NCBI GenBank assembly: GCA_033961575.1
Contig: CM066730.1
Span: 119,997,523 to 120,061,522, forward strand
Reading direction: 5' to 3'
DNA: 64,000 bases
DNA from: Aselliscus stoliczkanus
Taxonomy: Eukaryota > Chordata > Mammalia > Chiroptera > Hipposideridae
Position numbers and translations under genes: made by a program. Positions 11,940-23,736 of the stretch are shown piece by piece (the first letter of the stretch is position 1; every line of letters begins with the position of its first letter). The notes beneath the pieces were generated by a model. The model made no database searches, was not told the origin of the DNA, and saw only the letters and a program-made list of their open reading frames with translations.

Positions 11940-12820
11940 ATAGACTTTATTATTTTTTTTAGCAGTTTTAGTTTTATAGAAAAATTGTACAGGAGAAACA
12001 GAGAGCTCCCATATACTCCCCACCCCTAATTTTCCTATTATTTATATCTTGCATTAGTGTGGTACATTTGTTATCACTTTGATAAACCAATATTGATACA
12101 TTATTATTAACTAAAATCCATGGTTTACATTGGGAGTCATTCTTTGTGTTATACAATTCTGAGTTTTGACAAATGCATAATGTCATATATTCAACAATAC
12201 AGTATCATACAGAATAGTTGCACTGTCCTAAAAATTCCCTGTGCTCCATCTATTCATCCCATCTTCTCTACCCCAAAGCCACTGATCTTTTCACCGTCTC
12301 CATATTTTGCCTTTTCCAGAGTGTCAAATAGTTGGAATCATATAGTATGTAGCCTTTTTCAGATTTGCTTCTTTTACTTAGCAACATATACTTAAGGTTC
12401 CTCTAAGACTTTTCATGAATTGATAACTCATTTCTTTTTATCACTAAATAATACTTCATTGCATGGATGTATTGCAGTTTGTGTATTCATTCATTCACCT
12501 ATTGAAGGCTATCTTGGTGGCTTCCAGTTTTTTGGGATTATGACTAAAGCTGCTATAAACATTCATCTGTAGGTTGTATGTGGATATGCTTTCAACTCAT
12601 TGGGTAAAAAACACAATTGCTGGATCATATTGTAAGATTATGTTTAACTTTGTAAGGAAGTGCCAAAATGGCTTCCAAAGTGGGTATACCATTTTGCATT
12701 CCCACAAACAATAAATGACAGTTCCTTTTGCTTCACATCCTTGCTAGCATTTGGTGTTGCCTCATCAGTGTTTTGGATTTGAACCATTCTAATAGAAGGG
12801 TAATGGTATTTCATTGTTAT
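11940..12820 (-). mobile_element. Old L1 3' fragment, antisense
   Basis: The sequence is the complement of an old L1 3' end. The left part (GAGAGCTCCCATATACTCCC) corresponds to the L1 3' UTR. Farther right, GCTGCTATAAACATTCAT, GGATCATATTGTAAGA, GCATTCCCACAAACAAT and CACATCCTTGCTAGCATTTGG correspond to the end of ORF2 read backwards. It is decayed with many stops. The SINE at 12835-13023 lies at its 5'-side limit. Confidence 0.87.
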
Positions 12821-12834
12821 TTAATATACTTATT

Positions 12835-13023
12835 GTTATTTTATTATTTTTTTTAACCTTGTTGCTAGGAACATGTGCTGTCACCAGCTGAGCCATCCGC
12901 CACCCATTGGCAGCTCAGCAGCTCAGCTTGGGTGCAGTTCACTGGCCCATGTGGGAATCGAACCGGCGACCCTGTTGCTCAGAGCTCGCGCTCTAACCAA
13001 CTAAGCCACTTGGCCAGCCCAAG
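12835..13023 (-). mobile_element. tRNA-derived SINE of the dimer-like type, antisense
   Basis: The minus strand has the head GGGCTGGCCAAGTGGCTTAG, an intact box B GGTTCGATTCC, the linker CACATGGGCCAGTGAACTGC, and a 3' segment containing GGATGGCTCAGCTGGT that looks like a second box A before the A-rich tail. The 14-bp target duplication TTAATATACTTATT is exact (12821-12834 and 13024-13037). This is the best-preserved B box in the window. It would have been transcribed by RNA polymerase III and mobilised by L1 enzymes. Confidence 0.92.
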
Positions 13024-13039
13024 TTAATATACTTATTTT

Positions 13040-13745
13040 TAAAAACAAATATCTATCGGCTCTTATGTATCAGAGACTGTTCTGATTTCTGGGATGACAA
13101 GTGTGAATAAAACAAAATAAAAGCCTTCAACAGAATTTGCATTTTAGTGGGTAGAGGCTAGAAACAAAGAAATTAGTGGGTAAATGTATATAATATGTAG
13201 ATTGGTGATAAGCTCTATTATGGAAAAAACTTGAGGAAAGAAAAATGATGAAGTGAGGACTACAATTTTAAATCGTGTAGTTAGAAAAGGTATCACTGAG
13301 AAGAAGACATCTGAGCAAAGACCTGAAGGAGGAAAAGTAAGCAGTCATGCAATATCTGGGGGAAGTGTTCCAGGAAGAAGGAATATCAAGTTCAAAGGCC
13401 CAAGGGGACGAGCTTGCTTGGAGGGTGTAAGGAACAGCACAGAAGCCAGTGCCAGCAAGGAAGAGATAATATCAGGGAAGTTCTGGGTGCCCTTAGTAGG
13501 ACCTAGTAGCACATGGTAAGGGCTTTTCATGTTACTGTAAGACATATGGAAACCCATCAAAGAATTCTGAATGGAAAATTCAGACATGGTATGATTTATT
13601 CTTCAAAGCATTATCGGGTAGGCTTACTGAAAATAGATTGTAAGTGTCAAGGACAGTAGCAGATAGATCAGGTAGGAAGCTATTGCAGTAAATTACAAGA
13701 GACAATGCTGCTTGCCTCAGGTTTGGATAGAGTGATTATAAAGTG
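13040..13745 (+). mobile_element. Ancient mammalian interspersed repeat, copy 1 (family not certain)
   Basis: This copy has the word order of a repeat common across mammals: GCATTTTAGTGGGTAGAG, then ATCTGAGCAAAGACCTGAAG, GGGGGAAGTGTTCCAGGA, CAAGTTCAAAGGCCCAAG and GGAAGCTATTGCAGTAAATT. I recognise the text as an old dispersed element, probably of LINE origin, but cannot name the family with confidence. It shares these blocks with 14570-15240 in the same orientation. The open frames in it are not convincing genes. Confidence 0.6.
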
Positions 13746-14569
13746 CTTGTAATATTGCCTGTCAAATAGTACTATAGTTAATATTTTTTTCTTTATTATT
13801 TTCATCACTAATGTAAAAATTATCCATATTTCATATATATGTTTCGAATTATTATGGCATCATTTTCTGATGTTAATTTAAAAAAATATTTTCAGTGTAA
13901 TTATAACTGTAGTTATAGATCTTAAAAAAAAAATCCAACCTTTTCTAATGTGAAAAGTTGAAAATGTTCTTATTGGATTAGATTTGCATGATATTCCCAG
14001 GATATGTCTTCTAATATTTTTCCCCCTATTGAAATATATTTAGTCACTTAAAATATAATTCACTTACAATTTACAATCCTTCTAACTAGCAAGTCAAAGT
14101 GTCACATGTAAAAAAGGCAGAGAGTTGTTAAAGTTTGGGGCTTTTAAACATTTATTTTCTTTCCCAGAAGCTGCAAACTTAGGGGGCGGAGCATGGTTAC
14201 AATAGTTGTCATTCAGAATTATGAATGGGGACACCTTGGTGGACATTAAGATGTGAGCTTGGTGTAGAGAGATTGTGAAGAGATAGGTTTCTTTGTTTTG
14301 TTTTATTATTTTTAAATAAAAAAATTAAATCTATGATGTTATATGTCCAGCTAACTGTGAATGGGAGAAACTGAAATCAAGCCTGTTTTCACCCTAGTTT
14401 GGAATATGGGCCTGGGTCTCAGGTAGCCTCTGAAAACATCAAGTATACCACAAATGAGTAAGAATTCTAGAGAAACTCTCCGGTAATTTTCTACCTGAAT
14501 GGGCATTAAGCAGTTTTCTAAATTGGTCCCATCCATGACCTAAGTGTAGACATAAATATAGACATTAGT
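13746..14569. other. AT-rich sequence, no gene seen
   Basis: AT-rich spacer between two copies of the same ancient repeat, including a GC-richer patch near 14180-14260. Nothing recognised. Confidence 0.45.
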
Positions 14570-15240
14570 TCACTTAAGAAATATGTACTGGACATGCTCT
14601 GCAAATGAGAAACTCTTTAGGAACTGGGGATACAAAGATAAAACAAAATCCCTGCCTCATAGAACTTACACTGTAGTGAGGGAGACAACAAATACATATT
14701 TAAGCAATTGAATATATAGTCTAATGCTCTGTAGTGATAAGTGCTAGGCAAAGGAAACATGAAGCAGGATAAAGGGATGAAGAGTGAAAGTGGCTTTTGA
14801 GAGAAGAGATCTCTGAGGAAGTGACATAAGAATGAGACACACATGCAGGGAAGATGCAAGCCATGTGCATATTCCTGGGGGAAAGCATTCCAGGTAGAGA
14901 AAATTCCAAGTGGAAAGGCCCTGTGGTGGGAACATTTCTGGTTTGTTCTAGGAATAGCAAGGAGGCCATGTGACTACCTATCCTGAGGGAGAGAGGAGAG
15001 GTGGGGGAGGAAATGAGGTTGAAGGGAAGGTTGTCAGGTTTCCATGTAATGGGAAGCCATGGTTGGTTGAGACCAATGAAGTGTTGTGACCTGATTTTCA
15101 TTTTGGAAACATCAGTCTGTAAAGTAGAGAGTAAGAAAACACAAATAGAGATAGAGGGTCTAACTAATCAGGCAATTATCGCAAATGAGGGCTTGGACTA
15201 ACTTGGTAGTGAAAAAGTTGAGGTACATTTGCAGAGGTAA
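14570..15240 (+). mobile_element. Ancient mammalian interspersed repeat, copy 2 (family not certain)
   Basis: Same family and orientation as 13040-13745. Shared blocks include AACTTACACTGTAGTGAGG, GGGGGAAAGCATTCCAGGTA, CAAGTGGAAAGGCCC, GAATAGCAAGGAGGCCATG and AATGGGAAGCCATGG. Both copies are heavily mutated. They could be two independent insertions or an old local duplication. Confidence 0.6.
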
Positions 15241-16384
15241 CAGTGTTTGCTCAAGTGGACAAAGGAAAAAAAAAAGAGGGAGACAGGGGTACATGAATAG
15301 CCATGGAAATGATGATGCTATTTTGCCAGATGAGGAATGCAGAATTGGGAGAGAGAAGTTAGGGTGCAAGGGAAATGTTTTTCAATGTGAGATATTTTAT
15401 CTTTTTGTATTCACGATAAAGCTCACAACTGTCCTGAGACATAAAAGAATTTCCATTGTTTAAAAGAAGTATTACTTTACTCCTTTGGAGGTGAGCATAA
15501 ATATTTTCTATCATAGCGATTCTCAAAGAATTTTTTTGGCCCCCTGGTGGACTTTAAGAGAACTCCTGAAGAGCCTCAAACTGATTGAGAGGTGCAACAG
15601 GTGGTCCTTTTCATCTTAGAAAAACATCTAGGCTTGATTCCATAGACCTACTTATCTTTATAACCGAGAGGTTTTTGTTTTGTTCTGTTTTACTAGAAAC
15701 CTATGTATTAACATTTGGTTTTTGTATACCAAAAATATCAAGTTGTTGGAGCTTACTGAAGACAACTTCAATTTTATACTCAAAAGTATTGACAATGGTT
15801 GACAATATTTCTTCACTTTTAGGGAAGGACAATTTATTATAGGTTTTTTTAAGAAATGTTTTCTTGAATTGACCAGGATTTTAATTGCTGTTAAACTTGC
15901 TTTTAATTGTAAATTAATTTTTAGTTTAGCTTAATCATTACCATTTTAATTTCTTACAGGATGTTACACTAAGCTTGCAGAATATATATTTGATCCAATA
16001 GCATTTTTACTGTAATATCCACAAGGCACTGAAGACCAATGTACTATGATTTGAATATGAATTATCCATACTCCTCTATTGCTAACCAGATGTCTACATA
16101 ATTTCCCTCCTCCATCCCTCAATTTGCTTAGGCCATGACACTTTATTGTTGTCACTGAATTCATTTTTCTCTGGAAGAACTGATCAGGTGGATGAAATAG
16201 TGCTACCGATTGGTATACACACAAATCTTTGTTTCTTTCCATTTTTCCTCTTTATCATGAAGTACTTAGAGATGAGTTTCATATATTTTTCTTCTGCAAG
16301 TTACCAGAGGTATAAGACAAGTGGATGGAAAAGACACTCAAAATTTGGGGAAACTTCCATAGGATTCATTTAGTGTAAGAAGGT
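15241..16384. other. Unique sequence, no gene seen
   Basis: Mixed-composition sequence. The stretch around 15515-15600 (GCGATTCTCAAAGAATTTTT and on) faintly resembles the end of an old hAT-type repeat, but not enough to call. No exon supported. Confidence 0.4.
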
Positions 16385-16600
16385 GTGCAGTTATGTTCTG
16401 GCTGTGCTAATTACTAGTTGTTTAATTACTGACAAGTCACAACTTCATAGCTTCCTTCTTTTTTATCTGTCATTTGAAATCGTAGTATTTTCTACTTTTT
16501 TAGGCTGTTATGAGGAGTTAGTGAGATGATAATATTGATGATGAACTATAAGAACTTTGTTACAGGTCAGGCACTATTTAAAGTGCTTTGCAAACATAGC
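16385..16600 (+). mobile_element. MIR-like SINE fragment
   Basis: The sense MIR order is visible: ACTAGTTGTTTAATTACTGA, CAAGTCACAACTTCATAGCT, GGCTGTTATGAGGAGTTAGT, then AAAGTGCTTTGCAAACATA. Diverged. Confidence 0.62.
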
Positions 16601-19034
16601 AATAAGATGATAATATTATTAGCCAATATATATAGCACAATGACTAATTATAAATAATATTAAAAACTATTCTGGTCAAATGCTAATGGAATAATTTTAG
16701 TGAGATTGACAGATTGGATTTTGTAATCAAAAGTATCACTTTGGGAAGTAAAGAATGAATAAAGAATGATCTGATGTAGAAAAATACATCTTAGAAGACC
16801 TTTCCATTATATAGGAATTATATATAATTATAGAAATTCCTTTCATATGACTGAATGTATGTATGGCTAAAGATGAGACTTTGCATCAACAATGTATCAA
16901 TTTAAGTGGAGTAAAATCCATCCACTTCTGGAGACACAAATGGGTAAGGCTAAATGAATCTGTCAGTATGACCATTTCAGACATTGACTTAAATGGTTAT
17001 TTTCCCCTTATTTAGGCAAAAGAGACAAATTAGTTTTGACAGATCTGGCAATTATCTGATATCTGCCAGCTTATTTTGTTAAAAACTACCCAATAGCAAG
17101 AAATTTTCTTTATCAGAAATCTTGTCTGAAAAAAGCCATAAACCAAGTAATAAAGGAACCATGATAACAATCTGGAAACCAAATTTTACTCCAAAAATAA
17201 AAGGACTATGAACAACATCAGTGAAAAAATACAGGGCCAAGGTGAAAACAATCCCAGGAAAGACTGGGGCTTGGACTGGTAAAGCACATAAAAGAGGAAA
17301 CAGAAATTGGAACAAAGATAGTATCCCCCAGGTCCTTGTGTATAAATACTAGCTATTATTAACATTTGCACAATACTTTCATATTTGATTAAGTACTTAC
17401 ATAGTAACACTGTATTTTAGAGTGAGACCGGTGGGGAAGAGATGAGGGGAAAAGTTTTAGTAGGTAAATGGCATTTCGGTGTTTAACTCTTATACAACCA
17501 CCGGATCCAGTTTTTCTCCAATTCCCACAACCCTGCTAAATCTAAATCCTCTGGGAAAGGAAATTGGACCATTGCTTTCTGCTAACATCATTTCTTCTTC
17601 TTCTGTGTCCTTGATAGTCAAATATCCCACATGCCTCCTCTCCCCCACAAATGGCTTAGTTACCTAGATAGCTATAAGAATAGTAATGGGGCAGTGATAG
17701 GAAACCTCAGTGGTCATAGCTAAACATCAGTTTCACTAACTAGAAAGCCAGAAAATGTGAGCCAAGTTTTAAATAAGACATAGAGCATTGATTCAAATTT
17801 GCGTGTGAGTGAAGGAGCCTGTGCCAACGCTTGTCAGCATTCCACCTACTGCTGTTCTTACACAGAGACGCACGTATTCATTGGTGAAACATTTCTTTTT
17901 GACAGTAAGAATTGGGCAACTAATAAAAAAGTTAGTATTCTGTCTTAATGAGTCTAAAATTTCAGTGAAAAAAAGAGAAGTTTGGGAGTTTTGAGAAGTG
18001 ATTATAGCAGGGACAAAGCTAGGAGTTGAGAGGCTATTGTAAAATGCGTTTCAAAGTCATAAGCTAGACGTTGTAGATGAAAACCCACCCACGGACAAAG
18101 AGCTTGAGGTTTTATGGTAAGTTTTAAGATACTTAGCCACTAGTTAAAAAAAAAAAAAAGTCATTTTCTTTCTTTTGGGCTTTTGCTTCAGGGAAGAATA
18201 CATGCAAGACAGCTAGGAGATTTTGTTCCCACAAATGTGATAAATGTAGTCACACTGAGAAAAAATGAGTCCCAGAGAATTGGTTGGTTTCATGACGCTC
18301 CCTGAGGCTGTCTCATCAGGTGAAGATTTAGAAAACAGCCTGTATCCTAAACACGCACACTGTTCATTGGCAGCCAGCAAGGGCATCGCTGGAGTCCTGA
18401 AAGTATGACATCCTTGAACTTCTGGTCAAGTCCTGACTCCCCTCATGCTCAGGCTAGGAATGCAACAAATCTGGAAGGGCACTGGGAGGGCACTGATGAA
18501 GCAGTTGAGCTTACATAGTTCCCGTTTTCTTGCTTTAACTGTATCTCATTTCCTATGACTTTTTCATATAAAATACTTTAATTACTCTTCATAGTAATGT
18601 TTTTGTATGCCACTTGTTTCCTATGGTCTCTTTCTTGAAGAGACAACCAAACAGATAGCCTAAAAGCATTTACCTTACCTAGGGGCAACTACCCTAAAAG
18701 AAAACTGTTAATGAAGGGTGAAATATTTTCCCTAAAGTGAGATCATTAAGTGCTAAAAATGTGAAGGGTCTCATGATAATGAAATCCCTATTAAAAGGGG
18801 ACAAGGCAGCCACCAGTCTTATTGCCACTGGGAAGCCCAGTGTACTACTGTAAAGCAGGGAGCACAGCAAAAAAGAAGACAGTGACATCTAATGTTTTCG
18901 AGTATTCATAAATTAAGGTTTTGAGAATGATCAGAATCAGATCAAATTTGAACCACTGAAGCTAACAGACCATCTAAGCCAAAGTGTGGCTAAGGCATTC
19001 ATCAGAGCTACAATGGCTACAGTTTACTTCCTGC
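16601..19034. other. AT-rich sequence, no gene seen
   Basis: About 2.4 kb with no feature I can support. An A13 run lies near 18146. A hydrophobic minus-strand open frame at 17079-17315 was considered and rejected. The 18170-18500 part is somewhat GC-richer and repeat-free. Confidence 0.4.
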
Positions 19035-19225
19035 TGCCATCTATCAGCTATGTCACCTTCTGCAGGTTAATCGCTCTGTGTCTCAGTTTTCTCATCAGTA
19101 AAACGAAGATCATAATTAAATCAACCAAATAAGGCAGATTACATGATCAATATATGAAAAGCACTTAGAAGAGTGTCCAGTGCCTGAAATTTGTAAATAC
19201 TCTGTAAACATTAGCTTTATTATAA
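19035..19225 (+). mobile_element. MIR-like SINE
   Basis: The clearest sense MIR in the window: ATGTCACCTTCTGCAGGTTA, CTCTGTGTCTCAGTTTTCTC, ATCAGTAAAACGAAGAT, then GCACTTAGAAGAGTGTCCAG near the 3' end. These correspond in order to the MIR core and tail. Confidence 0.78.
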
Positions 19226-19363
19226 TTGACTAGCGCTTTAAGGCTAGCTCTTAAGATCTACTAGGCTAGTTATCACTCTAAAATTACTACATTGTCTCTG
19301 TCTAAGGTCATCTTTCTGTAAAATACGACGATAATAGAGACTAAATTGTAGGCTTAGTATAAC

Positions 19364-19367
<4 letters not shown>

Positions 19368-19397
<30 letters not shown>
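19368..19397. repeat. (TA)n microsatellite
   Basis: About 15 pure TA units. It is self-complementary and likely to be unstable in length. Confidence 0.92.
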
Positions 19398-19401
<4 letters not shown>

Positions 19402-21534
19402 TCAAAATAGGTGTTCATTGTTACTATTTTTGTCATTATTTTGTTATAATCTCAACACATGCTACTTAATTTTTTAAGAATGACTATTTTAATTCTTCAG
19501 TACCATTTAAGAAATTCACATGTTTGCTTACTCCGGAAAGCATACAGTTGTGTTTACTAAAACATATGGATGTTTACTATAAATGTTTCATTCCTAGGCT
19601 CTGCTTTCACATGTACATATCAGGCATAATGATAATATTTTAACCCTGGTACTATACAAATGTGTATAATGTGCTTGCTTTCACAGGATCATTTTTATCC
19701 TCATGTTAATTATCTGAGTAAAATGCAAATACTTAATTGAATGTGGAAATTGATCCTATACATATTTATTTGCTCTATCTATTCTCAGGGTAAATTCAGT
19801 ATGATTACTATGAGCATAATTTCAACTGACTTCTATGAAGAAGATTTCACAGTCACCTGAAGTAACAGCCTGCAGATGTCATTACAGAAAGCCACCAAAA
19901 GAAGCTTGAGAAATCTTGGGAAGGATTTATTTCTTAAGTCTTATGAAAAAAGAAAGAAAGAAAGAGGGTGAAAGAAGGTTTTTCCTCGAAAAAGGATTTG
20001 AAAATGTAGTGATAGAAACTAAGGCATTCTTAATCTGTGGACATTTCAGTCTCTTACTACCAAGATTTCTCTTTCATTGTTTCTTTTACATTATATTGTG
20101 TCTCATTTCAACAGTACTTAAAAATTGCTGCATGTTCTTTAGCCACAAAAAGAAGTGCAAATTGAGATGTAAAATATTTCTACTTTAAAAGTAGTTGTAA
20201 AAATATTTCTTTAAAAGGATCCCGCACTATCAAGGGACAAAAATCAATGCATTAAGAGAAGATAGATTACAGTACAGTATAGTTCACCATCAGAAAATGT
20301 AAGCAAGTTTACTTGATTTTATTTCTATCACAATGAATCTTGAAAACTTCACAGATTATATGTCTCCTCTCTTCAATGTATTGTTTAGAGGATAACACAA
20401 AGGACAGAAGTATTGATGAAAAATAAGGTAATGGAGATGGTTTTTGTGAATCCCAGATCTTGCTGTTAATATGTTCATAAGCAGTGCAAGAATGTTACAG
20501 TCCAACAATTTGTTTTGCCCTCTTTATGATACTGTAAGCCAAAATAATTTACATAAAATGCACTTGATTTTTTCCTTGCCCTTTTCTTTATGTTTTGTTG
20601 CCTTCAAGTTATACTATGTTTTTGCAACATAGCAAACTCGGAGTTTGCACCACTAAATTTGACTTTATAAAGGGCCTCTGATATTGTACTTTATTATATT
20701 TATGTTTTTAAAATATAAAAACATTATGCCCTCGAGGATAAACAAAATCTCAGAATTGCACAATATCAACTCATTTGCAGTGTGACTTGTTGAACATTAC
20801 ATACAGTACGCTTATATCAGTCATAAAACAGAATATTTACAATTCTTGCACTACCTTTAGAATCTCGAAGTTTTTAACATTTGTATTTCATGACATCTTA
20901 AGGAAATATGTAGTTTTAATAGCCACCTAACTTAACCTAGGATTTTTATTCTATTTTTAAAAATTTTGGACAAAGACAATGAAGTGACTTAATGAGGAGT
21001 CATTTACATGTGAAACCCTTATTTTATGCTTGTAAGGAGTACCCTATGAAAACCTACGTAGAGTGATCAGAAAAGGTCCTATTATATCATTTATAAATTT
21101 TCCTACAATAATCTTTTTAGCAATTTTTATTAAAAATATTTTTTTAAATCTTTATTCTTGTATCCTGTTTTGGACTTCCTTCAATGGATTGTAGTTATTC
21201 CTGCATCCAATTTCAAATTACAGGTACACCCTCACAAACACATTCAGAGACAAACAAAATAAATTGAGAAGTGACAAAATTAGTGTAAGTTGCTATATAT
21301 TTTGAAAATGCCTGAAAGATTTTTTAAAAATCTAGAAAAAGAATACTAACACCGCTGGGAAACAACCTTTCCATATTTTCCATGGCCTCTACATCCATCA
21401 ATATTCAGCAAAAGCTGAAAATAATAGTTTCATAAAATCTTCTAAAAATCCAAAATATTCTGCTACTCTCATGTGAATCTCAATAGTGCTGACTATCTCT
21501 TTTTCTCAGTCAGAATGTAAGTTCTACTTGTGAT
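19398..21534. other. AT-rich sequence, no gene seen
   Basis: AT-rich sequence. A short GAAA repeat lies at about 19946-19966. Nothing else recognised. Confidence 0.45.
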
Positions 21535-21680
21535 GATACCGAACTTGATGTGTGGCTATACACAAGCCCCTTAATCTTTCTGAATGTGAACAATTGGACA
21601 AAAATATTAAGCTTTGTCTATCTCAGGATTGTTTTGAGGATCAACATGAAGGTTACATAAACTATACACATGCATATATT
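21535..21680 (+). mobile_element. MIR-like SINE fragment
   Basis: Weak sense match in MIR order: CAAGCCCCTTAATCTTTCTG, then CTCAGGATTGTTTTGAGGAT, then AGGTTACATAAA. The middle is strongly diverged. Confidence 0.5.
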
Positions 21681-23053
21681 GTTTACATGAGCAGTATTTG
21701 GTTAGATATATAGTATTTGAGCCAAATAATCCATGGCTTTTCAGCTTTTATAGATGCCTACTTCTATGTTACTTACTTATTCTGCAAAACTTTACTGAAC
21801 AGTATCCCCATTCTGAGTGATGAATATATATATGGTCAAGGTGTTCACAGGGAATGTTTCATGTGAGATGTCTGGAGAAAATGGATGTCTGGGTCTTGCT
21901 TTCTGTAGCAGCCATTGCTATTGAACTGCCTGGGACCTAATCAGGGGCTGTAGCATGTAGTTGTGCAAGGGGTGTCGGTGGTGCGTGGTGGTAGGAGCGG
22001 TGAAAACCAGACTCCTTTCTGCTCCTCATGCCCTATGCCCTGTCAAAACAGGTGCTGTGTCTGCTTGGAGCTGGGCACTCCTTTTTCTAGTCTTCAAAAG
22101 CCAGAGTATGGAATGACCCTGTCTCTTTCCTGGAATCACCACTCATCTCTTCAGGTGGAATAACACTCTTTTTAGCCTTCTAAGAAATTTCAGAATCTTC
22201 AAGACATAATTTAGGTAGTTTTTCTCTAGGTTTTAACCACTTCTCAAATGACAATACAGGACATTTGCCTTATTATACTTTCTTAACATCCCTACAAATC
22301 CACACAAATTAGAACTATACCAGAGGCAAGACTCTATCAGAAAGTCAGGGCATAGTAGCTATAGAAGACACGATATGTCCTTCATCCTGTTGAGGACACT
22401 GACCTTAAACTCTCAGGCTCAAAAGATTACACAGATATCATAAACTTTCCTCATTTTTGCAGTTACACTATATATTTTGGTTAAAATCCTCTGCTATTTT
22501 TACAAACTTCAATTGGTGTCCTAAAAGTATGCTGTTTTAAATCTTGGATTGTATACAGAAAAAATTAAAAGTTTAAATATGAATGTCCAATTAATTTACA
22601 AAGGGATCTTTAAATATTCTTATATATTGTCCTCAAAAATACTTATTTTCCATTTATGCAAAATTATTACATAATCCAAGAATATCAACTTATAAAGCAT
22701 ATAAATTCTCAAATTCGTGGCTTGTTCCTGGAAATAATTACATTGATTGAAGCACCATGAATTTGAAGTAAAATGTTTTTGTTAGTTGCTGCAGGAAAAA
22801 ACTCTTGGGCTTCATAAATCTAAATTGACTGACTGTGAGAAAAGGTCTATAAAACTATGAATACCTATCCTAGTAGAGGATCCAAAAATTTCAATAAAGA
22901 AATAATTGGTAATCTTGAATTCAGTGACAGAAAATTATAAATCTGTCTCTTTTATGTGAAATATGGATGAGTTGAGGTTATAAGAAAAGCATGTTTACCA
23001 GCAGGAGCCTAAATCAACAACTTTGAACTTGATGTTTCAGAAAGGAGCAGTGA
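21681..23053. other. Unique sequence, no gene seen
   Basis: AT-rich apart from a GC-richer patch at about 21880-22150. A 66-codon open frame there has no recognised domain. The 13-bp left target duplication of the next SINE ends this stretch. Confidence 0.45.
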
Positions 23054-23165
23054 TGGGCCGGCCGAGTGGTGCCGCGGTTAAGCGCTGGCTTGGGAAGACA
23101 GCGCCCCCGGTTCAGGTCCCACTTATGAGGGCCAGTGACACTGCCCTCAAAAAAAAAAAAAAAAA
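23054..23165 (+). mobile_element. Short head-only tRNA-derived SINE
   Basis: The element consists almost only of a tRNA-like head and a poly-A tail. Box A lies within GGCCGAGTGGTGCCGCGG (23059-23076) and box B is GGTTCAGGTCC (23109-23119). It then ends GGGCCAGTGACACTGCCCTC before about 20 A. The GGCCGAGTGGT start resembles class II tRNAs (Leu or Ser). The 13-bp target duplication AAAGGAGCAGTGA is exact (23041-23053 and 23166-23178), which together with the long A-tail suggests a recent insertion. The antisense copy at 33313-33424 has the same length. Confidence 0.93.
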
Positions 23166-23178
23166 AAAGGAGCAGTGA

Positions 23179-23675
23179 GCCACACTGTTCTTGACATGGG
23201 CAAAACTGACATTTATTTAATTTTTTTTTTTTTTTACTTTCAGATGCACACATTTCTTCTCCTACCTTCTTCTCTGTACCTTTGCTTTTGATTAAAAAAA
23301 AACGATCATAGCATTAAATCTGTCTACTATAGTTAATTACTTCAGTTATGCGCTAAAGCGTTTAGTTGTAGCACCTTCTATGAGTTTTAAAGACACTTTT
23401 TAGTATTAGTGGTTGCTGCACATCTTTAAACCATAAAAACCATGTCAAATGCTCCAAGGAATAATGAAATATTAATTTCAAGACAAAAAATTAAATGGCT
23501 TAAAGAAGAAGCTGTTGTCTATCCCATGAGTGGCTCTTAAAACCGTGAAATCTGTGCTTTGAACATATCTGTTTTTAGCCATTCAAACCGCACATAATGA
23601 GTCCCAAGTAACTGTCTGCCTTCAGTATGGTAGAACACAGATTGAAACCAATAATCTTTTTTCTGTCCGTGCACA
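23179..23675. other. AT-rich sequence, no gene seen
   Basis: Contains a T15 run near 23221-23235. No other feature is recognised. Confidence 0.45.
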
Positions 23676-23696
23676 AATATATTCATATACATATAC

Positions 23697-23735
<39 letters not shown>
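23676..23735. repeat. (TA)n microsatellite with ATACATAT flank
   Basis: A compound tract: ATAC/ATAT units followed by about 15 pure TA units (23704-23734). Confidence 0.9.

Positions 23736-23736
<1 letters not shown>

Noticed and set aside
13253..13519. 88-codon frame in the ancient repeat
   Set aside because: It falls inside a known type of dispersed repeat, and the second copy at 14570-15240 does not keep the same frame.
17079..17315. 78-codon hydrophobic minus-strand frame resembling membrane segments
   Set aside because: The hydrophobicity follows from the A/T-rich composition (T-rich codons give Phe, Leu and Ile). No gene context and no homology that I recognise.
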